Shown here: piece after piece, positions 30,589-42,500 of the stretch
Layout: each line of letters opens with the position of its first letter
Position numbering within the stretch: position 1 is the first letter of the stretch
DNA from: Willaertia magna
Lineage: Eukaryota; Heterolobosea; Eutetramitea; Acrasida; Naegleriidae
NCBI GenBank assembly: GCA_902984215.1
Contig: CADWAF010002770.1
Coordinates: 1-64,000 of the forward strand
Direction: 5' to 3'
Length of the DNA: 64,000 bases
Translations under genes and position numbers: made by a program
The notes under the pieces: model-generated
The model's input: the letters and a program-made list of their open reading frames with translations, nothing else
Database searches by the model: none
What the model was told of the DNA's origin: nothing

Positions 30589-32040
30589 ATGGTTTCTAAG
30601 AAAAACACAGAAAATGATGAAGGTAATTTAATAGATCCATCGATATTATATGCTGTAGAGCGTATTACTATGATGGATCAATCAATCAAACTACAAAGAA
30701 CAGATGTAGTTGTTGGTACTATTGAATGTAAACCAAATGGTTTTAATAGAAATGAAAAACGTAGTCCTCCAAATACCACCCATAACGTATTTGTAGGTGA
30801 TGAGCTAAAAATCTCGTTAACCTTTCCTAACCCAAATCAATTACAGCAAATTAACAACCATCAATTCCATCCATATTTAAATAGAGTTTATCAAAAAGAA
30901 CTTGAAACTACTATTCCATTCTTAAACCCAACAGAATCGTTTTTCATTACTGAAGATACCAATAGTACTGTAAGAAATGAATTGATGATACCTGAAGAAC
31001 TAACATCTAACTCTTCAAATAACAATAACCAAATAACAACTAGCCTTGAAACTGATTTTAATCAAGTACTAGCTACCCACTCTATTTTTTGTCAGTTAAT
31101 TATAAATGACCAACAATTAGCGGTTGAGAAACAATTTAATGAATTGAATGAGGTATCTGTATTTATTCCTAGATGTAATAAAGGAGGTGCAGGTGGTAAA
31201 AGTAGGGTTGGTAAGTTAAAGTTAGTATGCAAAGAAGAAGGTTCTCAACAAAAGGAGGTAACGGAACAGGTTATTGCAATTTCTAATTGTTTTTGGATTC
31301 GTACTAAAACTAGAAAAGAAACAGTTACGAATATTGGTTCTAACAATACTTCTTCTGTTGGGAAAAAGAAAGAAAGCAATGGTTATAAACGAGAATTAAA
31401 AGAAACAACAATGGTTAACAATAATACTAAAAAGAAGAAAATTATTAAAGATTCAACTAGCGATATATCATCCAGTAGTGGAGAAGATGAAAACACTATT
31501 TGCGGAGAGGTTTCATCAAATAATTCTGAAAGTAAACAATCTCCAGATGAATTTTTAAAATTTTTAGATGAAAACAATTTTCAAACTACTAACGATAATA
31601 ATAAGGTTGTATTAGATCAACAGGCTATACTACAAGTAAAGAATGAAAACTTGGAGTTAAAGAAAAGAGTACAACATTTAGAACAATTGGTACAAGATAT
31701 TTTGTTGGGTAAAATTCCTATCAATTCTACTTCTAATAATACCCAAACATCAAATTCGAAACAGAACTTAGTGGAACAACAACCAAAGAAAAGTAATGTT
31801 CACTTATCAGTTAGTATTCCATCACCTAATTTTATTGAACAATACTCACCTAATGGTGAAATATTATCCAATAATACTTCTCCATTTTGTTCGAGAAGTG
31901 AAACAATAGGTTTTCAACCTCACTACTCACCAATAGGTTTTGTTTCAGATACTTTATCACCAACGTCACTTTTCTTTGTTTCAAGTCCACCAAGGGATGA
32001 TTGGTGTGTGAGAACTGAAGATGAATATTTTAATTTGTAG
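30589..32040 (+). CDS. Disordered Asn/Ser-rich protein with a coiled coil
   Basis: 483 residues from the ATG at 30589 (an in-frame TTG at 30550 is no start). The N-terminal half is partly ordered with strand-like stretches (a QRTDVVVGTIE region near 50-60 and a LKISLTFPNP region near 95-105). The middle is Lys/Ser/Asn-rich with a likely nuclear KKKKIIKD cluster. A leucine-heptad coiled coil (NENLELKKRVQHLEQLVQDILL) lies at about 360-385, and the rest is a Ser/Pro-rich tail. It could be a transcription regulator, but no DNA-binding domain is visible. Its 3' end faces the kinase-HECT gene, 52 bases away. Confidence 0.7.
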   Translation: MVSKKNTENDEGNLIDPSILYAVERITMMDQSIKLQRTDVVVGTIECKPNGFNRNEKRSPPNTTHNVFVGDELKISLTFPNPNQLQQINNHQFHPYLNRVYQKELETTIPFLNPTESFFITEDTNSTVRNELMIPEELTSNSSNNNNQITTSLETDFNQVLATHSIFCQLIINDQQLAVEKQFNELNEVSVFIPRCNKGGAGGKSRVGKLKLVCKEEGSQQKEVTEQVIAISNCFWIRTKTRKETVTNIGSNNTSSVGKKKESNGYKRELKETTMVNNNTKKKKIIKDSTSDISSSSGEDENTICGEVSSNNSESKQSPDEFLKFLDENNFQTTNDNNKVVLDQQAILQVKNENLELKKRVQHLEQLVQDILLGKIPINSTSNNTQTSNSKQNLVEQQPKKSNVHLSVSIPSPNFIEQYSPNGEILSNNTSPFCSRSETIGFQPHYSPIGFVSDTLSPTSLFFVSSPPRDDWCVRTEDEYFNL

Positions 32041-32092
32041 AGAAGGTAATTTGTAGTTACTTTCTAACTTGTAAATTTAATAAATTCTTTAT

Positions 32093-35000
32093 TTATGCCA
32101 AGTGGAAACCGTCCATTGAAGAATAATCCAAGGCTTTAACAAGTTTTTCTTCCAATTGTTCTAAGTTTCTATATTCTGGGATATCTATTGTGGAGGAGCA
32201 AACATGAGAGACTGGTAAGGCGTTGCTTCCTAACATAACCCTTTGTATGATGATTGGTTTTCTGTCAGTGTTGTAAGGTAGAGAAGGTTGTCCAGTCGTG
32301 AATTCTAAGAACTTTCTAAGTGTCACCACATCAAATTTTCTTAGTACTTCCTTAAACAAATGAGGGAATGTGGAATAGTTATTAAATCCTTTAAAATCCA
32401 ATAATTCAATAATTGTTTCAACATCTAAGAAGTCATTCTCTAGTCCATAAAACAATACCATTAATTCTCTGTAGTAAAATGTTTTTAATGGAATTAAAAG
32501 TTCAGGAATAGCTTCTTGGAATCCTTTCCTTAATTGTTGCCATCTCCCTAATCTACTATCTAATAAGATATATCTAATTTTCTTTTTAATATATTCCTCC
32601 TTGTTATTATTTGTTACTTTTCTATCATCTCTTTCATTAAATTCATTAAAATTTAATTCAAATAAATCTATATCATTTGTTGTAACCATTAAAGATAAAG
32701 AATGGGCTAATTGAGAATCAAATAATTCTAAATCTCTAAATGTTACATTTATATTTTCAAAGTACTGATCATCTTCAAAATAAGTTAAAATTTTAAATAA
32801 AAAAGGAGAAAATACATTTGGAATTATACGTTGATCAAATAAACATTTCATTAAAATTTTACCAATTAAATAAAATATAAAATTAATATTTTCTTCATTC
32901 ATTGTTGAGTGAAAATAACGATTACAATATTTCTCTAAAAATTCATTTCTTCCATTAAAATTATCTCTAATAGGTAAATAATTAACATTACCTAAATTAT
33001 CACATTCAAATAATCCATATTTCTCTTCAATAACATTTTTAAAGAATTCATTATACATATTTGTTGTTAATCCACCTAAATCATAACCAATTTCGTTATT
33101 AAATTCTATTTTTAAAGTATTTAATAAATGTTGTGAATTTAATTGTCTAAATGCTTCAAAAACATGTCTTACAATATTATTTCTTTTTAATTTAATAAAA
33201 ATATTTCTATTAGTAACTAATAATGATGTATTTTTATAATGATATAAAAATCTTTGAAATGTTTGAATTTTAGAATCTGTAAATTTATTATTTAAAATAG
33301 ATGATGATACTTTTGTTAAATCTATTCCACTTGTTGTAAAGAATATATGTGTTATAATATCATCCATTGTAAATCTTTTTTTAGGATCTCTTTGTAAAAT
33401 ATTTTTTAATAAATCACTTAAATATTCCATATTATTTTGTAAAATATTTTGATATTCAGATAATTGTTCATTTGTAATATTATTTAAATAATTTTTAATA
33501 AATGGATAAATACTAGTTGTAGTTTTAACATACTCTTCATTAGGTAATAATACTACTTCTGAACAAAAGAATGATTGATACATTAATACACCTAATGACC
33601 AAACATCTAATGAATAAGAATAATATTGATTTAATAACTCTGTATTATTATTAATTGTTGTTTGATTAATAGATTGTAATACTTCAGGTGGTAAATAAGG
33701 TAATGTTCCTTTTACTTGAATAGAATCTAAAGTTAAACTACGTTTTAAATTTTTAGAAATTTCAAAATCAATTAAAATTGGTTTCCAACAATTATTACCT
33801 TTCTTTACCATCATTATATTTTCAGGTTTTAAATCACAATGAATTATATTATTTTGATGAATAAAATGTATTACTTGACATAGAGAATGAAATACAGATT
33901 TTAATTCTAAAAAATAATTTATAATATCATGTTGTTGTTGTTGTAAGTAATCTTTTAATGTAACTTCACCTAAATATTCCATTTGAATATAAATTGTATT
34001 TTCATTTTCAATAAAAAAGTTTTCAATCTTTACAATGCATGGATGATTTAATTTTGATAAACTGTCAATTTCTTGAATAAATTTTTTACGATTTTCTAAA
34101 AATGAAAATTTCTTTAAAATTGAAATTTTGTCTGCAAATTTTACAATTAAAATTTTATCATTTATTTTTCTTAAAATTTCATAATCCTTTAATGAACGAG
34201 TAACTTGTAAAGAATTTTTATTTAAAAAATCAAAAATAGTCATTGGTATTTTTTGATTTTTAAAAATACTTTCAATATTTTGGTTTTCTAAATGAATTAA
34301 AAGGAAAGGTATTTCAGGATGTGAAATTTTACATTTTTGTAATTGTTGTTCAAAGTTTTGTAATTTCTTTTGTTTTTGATTTAATTCATTGTTTAATTGT
34401 TGTAAAGTATTTTGTAAATTATTTAATAATTCTATTGAACTACCTTCTAATTCCATTTCTTCTTTTTTATAATTAATTTTTAATTGGTTTCTTTTAATTT
34501 CTCTTAATTCTTGTTGTAAATTTTTGTAAAACTGATAAATATCTTCAATTGTTTTATCTTTAATATAATTTATATTATTATCTTCATTATTTATTAAATT
34601 TGACATTTCAATAAATGAATTTAATTCATTTTCTTTTTCTTTATAAAAATTAAAAAGTGATTGAATTTGATTTTTAAATTCAAATTGATAATTTAATTTT
34701 TTAACTCTATTGTAAAGTTCAATTTTTAATTCATTTACAATTTTAGTTAATGTATAATAATGTTTTTCATTATTATCAATATTACTAATGTTATTATTAT
34801 TTACATTATTCCATTCATTATATTCTTCTTGTAAAGTTAAATAAAAATTATGAAATGCTTGATTTGTTTTTTGAAAATGTTTACTCATCACTTGTCCAGT
34901 ATTGGTTATTTGAAATTGATATTGTAATAAATTTTGTAAAACTATATTAATACCAGAATTAATATCTTTATTTCCAAATAAATATCCTAAATTATTTTCT

Positions 35001-36211
35001 CCTTCTTCTTTATTTTCTTCTTCTTTTTCTTCATTTGAAGAAGATCTTGGAGAAATTTCTTCTTCTTCTTCATTATTTTCATCTTCTATTAATCTATGAA
35101 TAGAATCTTCTATAAATTGAATATTATTTGATAACATTCCTTTTCTTTTAGTATTATCATCCATTTCAATTTCAATTTCTTTTAATTTATAAATTTTATT
35201 AATTTCTTCTTCTTGATTAAATTCACTTAAAAATTTTTCAATTTCTTTTGTTACTTTTTGTAATTCAATAAATAAATATTTTCTTAAATCATTTCTTTTT
35301 GTTATAATATTTACAAAATAATCATTCTTATTTACATTATTATTATTTATAAAATTTTGTAATTCATTTTCAATTTGTTTTAAATTATTTAATTCTTCAT
35401 CTACTTTTTGTAAATTATTAAAAAATAATTCTTTATTCGGTATTGATAATTTATCAAAATGTAAAATAAATTCAATTTCCTTTTTTAAATATGAATGAAT
35501 TTCTGATAGTTTTAAACTATTCTCAAAATGTTTACGATTTTCTAAAATATTTTCAAATAATGAAATAAATATTTTTTCTTTTTGTTTTAAATTATTTAAT
35601 AATGTATATTGTTGACAAGTATTTTTTAAAGTTCTTTTTGCCTTTAATCTAGTTCTAGTTTGTTGTTGTTTCTTTCGTGTTGGTTGTAAAGAAAACTCTG
35701 CAACATTATTTGTAATTCTATTTATAGTTTGATAGTGTTCATTATTATTATTGTTGGAAAAGTTTGGTACAGTCAATGGTGGTGGAGAAGGCTGATTTGA
35801 TAAAGAAGAAGGTATTGTTGAAGAAGTGTTGAGGAATGTAGTAGAGGTATTAGGAAAGATTGGAGAATTACTATTTGTGAAAGTTGATGATGATGGTAAA
35901 AGATTTGGTGTAGATGAAGAAGATGCTAAAGAAGAGGAATTATCATTAACAATAAAAAAAGGAGATGTTTGTTGTGAATCAATTGTCACAAAAGGAGAAG
36001 CATTAGTAGCATTAATAATATTGGTAGAGTCTATTTTCATTTGATTTCCTCTTCTTTTCGCTGTAATTTTCTTCTTTTCAAATGGTGAATTTTGAAACTG
36101 TACATTATTACTATTATTTGAATGAGAAGTGATGAATCCATTATTAGATAAATTATTTTGATTCGGGATTGTTAAAATTCTTTGTGGTTTCTTATGTGTT
36201 TTTCTATTCAT
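32093..36211 (-). CDS. Protein kinase-HECT E3 ubiquitin ligase fusion
   Basis: 1372 residues in one exon. A disordered N-terminus (1-195) and coiled-coil Asn/Glu-rich region (to about 650) precede a kinase domain (about 676-958): probable Lys700, alpha-C Glu714, HCD catalytic loop 791-793 with Lys795 and Asn798, DFE 815-817 and PPE 841-843. The glycine loop is not recognisable, and HRD and DFG are altered (HCD, DFE), so activity is uncertain. A HECT domain (about 1000-1372) follows directly, with the N-lobe EIGYDLGGLTTNMYNEFF and the C-lobe catalytic Cys1338 in LPVSHVCSSTIDIPEY, which looks intact. Such a fusion could bring phosphorylation and ubiquitination to the same substrate. It is divergent from ATG2, 327 bases between starts. 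Confidence 0.9.
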   Translation of the reverse strand: MNRKTHKKPQRILTIPNQNNLSNNGFITSHSNNSNNVQFQNSPFEKKKITAKRRGNQMKIDSTNIINATNASPFVTIDSQQTSPFFIVNDNSSSLASSSSTPNLLPSSSTFTNSNSPIFPNTSTTFLNTSSTIPSSLSNQPSPPPLTVPNFSNNNNNEHYQTINRITNNVAEFSLQPTRKKQQQTRTRLKAKRTLKNTCQQYTLLNNLKQKEKIFISLFENILENRKHFENSLKLSEIHSYLKKEIEFILHFDKLSIPNKELFFNNLQKVDEELNNLKQIENELQNFINNNNVNKNDYFVNIITKRNDLRKYLFIELQKVTKEIEKFLSEFNQEEEINKIYKLKEIEIEMDDNTKRKGMLSNNIQFIEDSIHRLIEDENNEEEEEISPRSSSNEEKEEENKEEGENNLGYLFGNKDINSGINIVLQNLLQYQFQITNTGQVMSKHFQKTNQAFHNFYLTLQEEYNEWNNVNNNNISNIDNNEKHYYTLTKIVNELKIELYNRVKKLNYQFEFKNQIQSLFNFYKEKENELNSFIEMSNLINNEDNNINYIKDKTIEDIYQFYKNLQQELREIKRNQLKINYKKEEMELEGSSIELLNNLQNTLQQLNNELNQKQKKLQNFEQQLQKCKISHPEIPFLLIHLENQNIESIFKNQKIPMTIFDFLNKNSLQVTRSLKDYEILRKINDKILIVKFADKISILKKFSFLENRKKFIQEIDSLSKLNHPCIVKIENFFIENENTIYIQMEYLGEVTLKDYLQQQQHDIINYFLELKSVFHSLCQVIHFIHQNNIIHCDLKPENIMMVKKGNNCWKPILIDFEISKNLKRSLTLDSIQVKGTLPYLPPEVLQSINQTTINNNTELLNQYYSYSLDVWSLGVLMYQSFFCSEVVLLPNEEYVKTTTSIYPFIKNYLNNITNEQLSEYQNILQNNMEYLSDLLKNILQRDPKKRFTMDDIITHIFFTTSGIDLTKVSSSILNNKFTDSKIQTFQRFLYHYKNTSLLVTNRNIFIKLKRNNIVRHVFEAFRQLNSQHLLNTLKIEFNNEIGYDLGGLTTNMYNEFFKNVIEEKYGLFECDNLGNVNYLPIRDNFNGRNEFLEKYCNRYFHSTMNEENINFIFYLIGKILMKCLFDQRIIPNVFSPFLFKILTYFEDDQYFENINVTFRDLELFDSQLAHSLSLMVTTNDIDLFELNFNEFNERDDRKVTNNNKEEYIKKKIRYILLDSRLGRWQQLRKGFQEAIPELLIPLKTFYYRELMVLFYGLENDFLDVETIIELLDFKGFNNYSTFPHLFKEVLRKFDVVTLRKFLEFTTGQPSLPYNTDRKPIIIQRVMLGSNALPVSHVCSSTIDIPEYRNLEQLEEKLVKALDYSSMDGFHLA

Positions 36212-36538
36212 TTTTTTTGGCGCTAAGAAAGAAAAAGGACATTTTGTTTGAAAAAGATAAATTGTTGAAAAATAGTAATTGGTTTCGAGGGAAATTAACT
36301 TTTGAATTGTTAACCTTTTCTTTCATAAGATAGCTATAATGTATCCCTCATTAATTTACTTTTCTAACTTCTTTCAATTTACTTATTTCCAATTAATTAA
36401 ATGGCTGTAGTTTGTCAAACCAAAAAAAATCTTAAACATTTTAATTGAATTATTTAATCAAAAAAAATAATTGAATCAAGTTCAAATTAATTTTAATCCT
36501 TTCCTTTCGTTTCTTTCAACAATAATAATTAATAGAAC
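36212..36538. promoter_or_regulatory. Shared divergent promoter region, kinase-HECT / ATG2
   Basis: 327 bases between two start codons on opposite strands. A TTTGGCGC element sits 5-15 bases before the kinase-HECT ATG and resembles an E2F-type site, but it could be chance. No ORF or tRNA. Confidence 0.45.
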
Positions 36539-39500
36539 ATGAGCTCTTGGTTTGGATTCAATAGATTAGCGGATCCGATTAAAAAACGTATTTTTAAATT
36601 TGTTATAAAGAGGGTTTTAGGTAGATTTATTGTAGAACCTGATTTAAGCCAACTAGATGTACAATTACAATCGGGTAGTTATGAATTAAATAATGTACAA
36701 TTAAAAGTTAAAGAAATTAATGAAACTTTAAAACAAAGTTCCTTTATATTAAGTAGTGGGTATATAGAGAAAATTACCGTAAAAATTCCTTCTTTATTAA
36801 AAATTCTAGATGAATCAATGATATTAGAATTAAGTGGTTTAGAGGTAAAGTTAAAGATGATTAATACTAATTGTCAAAATGAAAATACTCCGATAACAGA
36901 TGGATCCCTTTTATTTCATTCAACGAACTTTTATTCCGATCCTAATATACTTGCTTCTTCATTACTAGTTGGGGATGTCACAAAATCAGATATAGCTTCT
37001 GAATTTTCTGATCTTCAAAAAGAAAGTGATGTAGATTTACAACAAAGCCTTGAGCTACTGAGTAGTTTCATGGAATCCTCACAACATCAACAAAGATCAT
37101 CCGCTAGTGATGAATGTTTTACTGAAGGACATGGAATAATTTCTCAAACAATAGAAAGAGTAATCTCTAATTTAAAAGCTTATGTAAATAATGTAACTAT
37201 TAGATTTGAATTTCCGAAATGTATACAAGATAATACTCAAGAGAATGTACCAAAAAGAAAGAATGTATTTTTACTATTTTTCCCAAGGTTGGAGTACTTA
37301 GATGAAACTCCAATGCCAAAGGTTAATGAGAATTGGTTGCCATCTATTTTTGTTTATTCCTTTTTATTTAAAGGAATATTTGTACAAGTTTTTGAGGAAG
37401 AAGAGATTTGCAATAGCAATAGTAAGAAAGTTAGGTCAATGAATGATAGTTTGAGTGAATTTTCAGATGAATCAGAAGATGAATTGATGTCAAGTAATTT
37501 ATCTACAAATAGTAGTGGTATTGCCTCTAGTTTTATTGTTTCGAATAATACAAGTTCAGGCAATGATTTAAATGAAGGAAATACTATATTTTATGGTGAA
37601 ACTGAGGAAAACAAAATTAAAATAACAATTAAACCAAATAATCTTTCAACAGTGATTGGTGGGAATAATTTATCTAGTTCTTTTATGAATATGGGTTTAC
37701 CACAACAAGAGAGCCCAAGGATTGATGTACAATTTAATATTGCTTCTATACATGCTGTTCTTTCACCAACACAAATGGAAATATTGTTAGATATTTTCCA
37801 GGCCTTAAGTTCAGCAGGAATTTCAGTCAACTCAAAAGAAGATGCACCAAAAGGGAACGAGAAAACAGAAAAAAGAAAAGAACAAAATGATAGAAAGGAG
37901 AAAAAACAAGAAAAAGTTGAACAAAAAGATAAATCATCATCACAAACTAAATTGAGTGAAACAACAGTATTTAAGCTTAATGAGCAAATAAAAAGACAGC
38001 AACAAACGAAAGTCATGGAATCTGGGATGTCTGATAATAGTAAAATAATACACGAATTGGAGAATATCCAGTTCCATAACTTTGAATCAGATGATTTTTC
38101 CAGTGACGATGATTTTAATGAATCGTTTTATTCAACTAAGGATGAACACGATTTTTCAAAGAAGAACAATAGGTCTGCAAATAGTGATAATGAATTAGAA
38201 GATATACAGTTAGACAACAAGAAATCACCTTCTCCAAAAATACGAAAGTACTTTGAAGAAGAATTATTCTCCAGAAAAAATATCAGTCTTAATAACGCAC
38301 TACCAATATGTTTTCACTTAGAGGTGACTTTGAAAGCGGCTACTTTTAATCTACTTTATGAAGATACTGCACAGCTTTCTGAGATGTGGAAGAAATTTAT
38401 TGCCATGCCTTCTTCTTCGAAGAAACAGTTAGGCCCCGTAATACCAAATGTCAGTCATTTATGTGTTCAATGTACCAAAACCCTTACCTTCACTGCAGAT
38501 ATTAATAATGGTGTAAATAATATAAATAATACCTTAGTAGGCGAGGGATACCACAGTGATAGAGACGTCTCAGTTAATGTGGCCATAGGTAAACTAGTAG
38601 TATATGAGAGACTTTGTAACAGTTCTAGCAACAAACAATCCGTTTTTACAGAAATGAAAATATTGGAATTCATCCAAAAGTCATCTAATATGAGCTCGAG
38701 TGGAAATAATGTGACAACAAAAGTTAAACAAGAAGACAGTATGCCCCAAATTAATTACGGGTTTTCTTACAAAAAGAAAGAGAACACGATTTCTCATGTT
38801 CTACGTTTGAAATATTTACTTCAACTTAATGTAGATATGGGACTAATGGAAAGACTTTCCATGTTATTTAAGAGATTTTCTAAATCTACACCAATAGATC
38901 TGCCAAAACCAAAAGATAATGTCATCTCACAGGAACAGGGTAATATTAATATTTTAAAAACCGATTGGAAAACGGACGAAGACCAGTTATTGAAAGATTT
39001 GGATTCAGAAATTGTGCCACCATTAAGGACTATAGTTGATGTAGCAAGTGGAATGGTCAGAATTAATATATTATTTCCAACTTCAGAAGAAAATCCTCAA
39101 CATGTATATGAAAAAAATAGTTTAAAGCTGGAATGTGATGGTATAAAGATAAATGCAAAGTTTAATAGTAGTGGAGAATTGTTAGACACTGGTGCTCATT
39201 TACCAGTTGACACTCACAAGCCAAACTTTGCAAGTATTGTAACCTCATTGCCAATATCGCTGAGAACTACCAGGTTGTATGTTATCAATGAAAGTCACTT
39301 CCCTAAAATAACCCAACCAATGCTTGTAATGAAACCTATGGATATTCACATAACATTAAGAAAATTTTTCTCAGATCTGTCACCAAATAATGACACTTTT
39401 CAATCTTTTGGTCAAGCATCAATGGTATCATCAAATAATGATCGTGTAGATTTATTAACTGATGATGATAGTTCTAGTTCAAGCAGTTCCTTGGATGAGG

Positions 39501-42500
39501 ATAGTGAAGAAAATGAATCTGTAGATGATAATGAAAGTGACTCAAACGATGATGAAAGTGACAAAAATAAGAATGGAAAAGATTTGGAAAATTCAATTAT
39601 TGATGCTATAGATCAAACAGTGTCTGGTGGAAAAACTATACAAAATGCAAGATTATCTATACTTATTGATCCTGTGGAAAAATCCCAACCTGATTTTGAG
39701 CTTGAAGTAACTAAACCTCAATACGAATTATTTATGAAGTTATTAAACAAAGTCACAAATGGTCTTGCAAGACTTGGACGATTAATGGGAGCTAATGAAA
39801 AAGAAACTGAAAAGAAAATTATTACCACATCAACCATTCCAGATATTGCAATCAAATTATCGCTGAATGAATTTTCTATTGCCTTTGTAGAGATTGACTC
39901 AGCATTAATTACTACAAAAAGGAAATTGAAGATTATTTTGAAGAAATTTAGTGCCTTGCTAACCCTATTCTCTAATTGGCCTTCAGAAATGCCAAATACT
40001 ACAACAAGCATGCTTAATACATATATTACCAATGAAGATATAACAGTTGAAGAAGTTTCTTATCGTTCTACCCAGCCAAATACTATATTTAGACCAATTA
40101 TAAGAAGAAACGAACGTATGATCAAAAGCTATAGATCTAGTAAATATTGTACCTCTATATCCTTAAACTTACTAACGCAAAAGGACAACACAACTTCTAA
40201 ACTGATAAAAACAAAACTAAGCACGAATTTACATCTTAGTGGTTTGTACTTTACCTTATTTATTCAACCTTCAGATGATAGCTGGATTTCTTTTATGTCA
40301 AGTTTCTTTGCGTCTGATAGTAAAATGGATGATCCCTTCATAATGAAGGTTCGATTAACTTTACAGGATTGTGCCTTGGATTATATGCCAGTAAATATTC
40401 CTTCTAGAGCCATTGCTCTTTTTGATAAAGTTTGCGTAACCACGAAGTTAAATAACAAAAAGAAGACAGAAGAGCCAACCAAATTGTCAATTTTACTTAA
40501 TGGTGCTTATTTAATGCTGAATAACAATTTCAAGGATGATGTAATGAAATATATGGAAGAAAACATACAAAGAATCCCTGCTAGTGAGTTTGGATTTGTT
40601 AATGATTTAAAACACTTAAATTTTGCTCAAGTTGCCTCAGCAAACACTCTTTTATTTGTTTTCTCCAGCAGAGATAGCATTGGAAATCCAAACTCTACTT
40701 TAGAAGAAGAGAGATTGACTTCTAGATTACCTTTAAAACAATTAGAATTTTCCAGGGGTACTTTGATGATAGATCTATGTTCAGATTCTTTATTAACCTT
40801 CATAGAAATATTAAACTATTTCTTAGATGATGGAGATATTCCTGCTGAAAAGAAAGAAGAGATTAAAAACAAACTTCAACAATCATTAGAAAATAGCGAT
40901 ACTTTGTCTCCAAGAGCCAAATTTGAAGGAACAAATGACAAAAATCCTACACCATTATATGACCCTCTCATCAAGAACCCAACTGATGATTCTATTTATC
41001 AAACAATAGCCTCTGATACTGGAGATTTTATGATTACTGCAAAAAGAACACAGTTCGAAAGAATGGATTTCTTAAATGGAATAGACGATACACAATTTGG
41101 AGAGACTAAACTATTTTCAATCAGTAGTAACCCTTACAATAAGATTAAGTCACCATCGTATTCTAATATTAAAAAGCAAAGCCCTCCAAGAAGTTTACCA
41201 ACTACTTCTCATTCATCTCCATCACTATCTAGCAATAATACCATATACCCCAATCTGTACAATGCCAGTGATGATGAAGAAGTTGGTCTTTACTTCAACA
41301 ATGGAAATGAGAATGAAGAATCGACCCCTGTAATGGAAAAGAGCTTTTCAGGCATTAGCTCTTTTATTAACTTTGACCATTTCCAAGAAAATGAAACTGT
41401 AGACGAAAAGAAAACCAAAAAGAAGGACAAAAAGACATCAAATACTGAAATTAAAAGAGGTTTAAGCAATGCCCAACAAGTAAGGCAAGATGAAGAACAA
41501 GAGGTTAGTGTTAATATTTTAACTAATGGTGTTAGTCAACAAAGTCAATCCAGTTTACTCTCATCCTTCATTCAAAATGACTATTTTCCAAAAATTAATG
41601 AAGAAGATTATGGAATATCTCCTCTTTTACCTGATGAATACCCAACAGCTAATTTTGAAATATTAATTCACAAAGATTTTAACATTGTTGTATATTTATA
41701 TGGAGGTCAAGATTGGGGTCAATCAGAGGAAGAAGATGAGACTAATAGATTGCTTAGTTCCACTACATCCCTCTCAAGCACAACAAGTTATAAAACAAAA
41801 AGTACTAGAGACATGATGAAAGTTGTTCAACTGTCTTTATATGACTTTTATCTTCAATTTTCATGGTTCAAGACTACAATTTCAAAATATGTTTCCAGAA
41901 AACGTATATCCATTCGCGACATAGAAATTTTAGATAAGCTGAAATTATCTAATAGAAACAAATTATTAAAATATTGGGAAACTGAAAAAGATCCTCGTGA
42001 AACTGGAAGCAGAATGTTTGATTTTATTCACGAAATAGTTAGACAAATTCCTTCTATGAATTCCACAACAACAATCCCTCTATCTGATGATTATGAAGAA
42101 GTAAGAATCGATTTAGACATTTTGCCTTTACGCCTCAACTTGCACCAAACCACTTTAGAATTTTTATTGGAATTTATATCGAATCTTGACAAGTCCCCTA
42201 AAGGTGAACTAAAACCTCAACCAGTACCTTCATTAGAACCTCCAAAAGAAAGTAATGAAAAACAAACCTACTTCCAACATGTCAGAGTTAGTCCTTTAAA
42301 GTTGAAAATTGATTATCAACCAGTTAAAATTCATTATGACGCATTACGTGAGAATGTAGTTTCTTATCGTTCATTACTACAAGTGCTTAACTTGATTCCT
42401 TTCAATGGCTCTGAAATTGCTATAAAAGAGATACAATTAAATGGTTTACGTGGCACTGAAGAAGTAATTGCAAATGCTACTTCTTCTATTTTAAGTAATG

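Noticed and set aside
36212..36226. E2F binding site as a firm regulatory feature
   Set aside because: A single TTTGGCGC match next to an A/T-run is too weak to annotate on its own.
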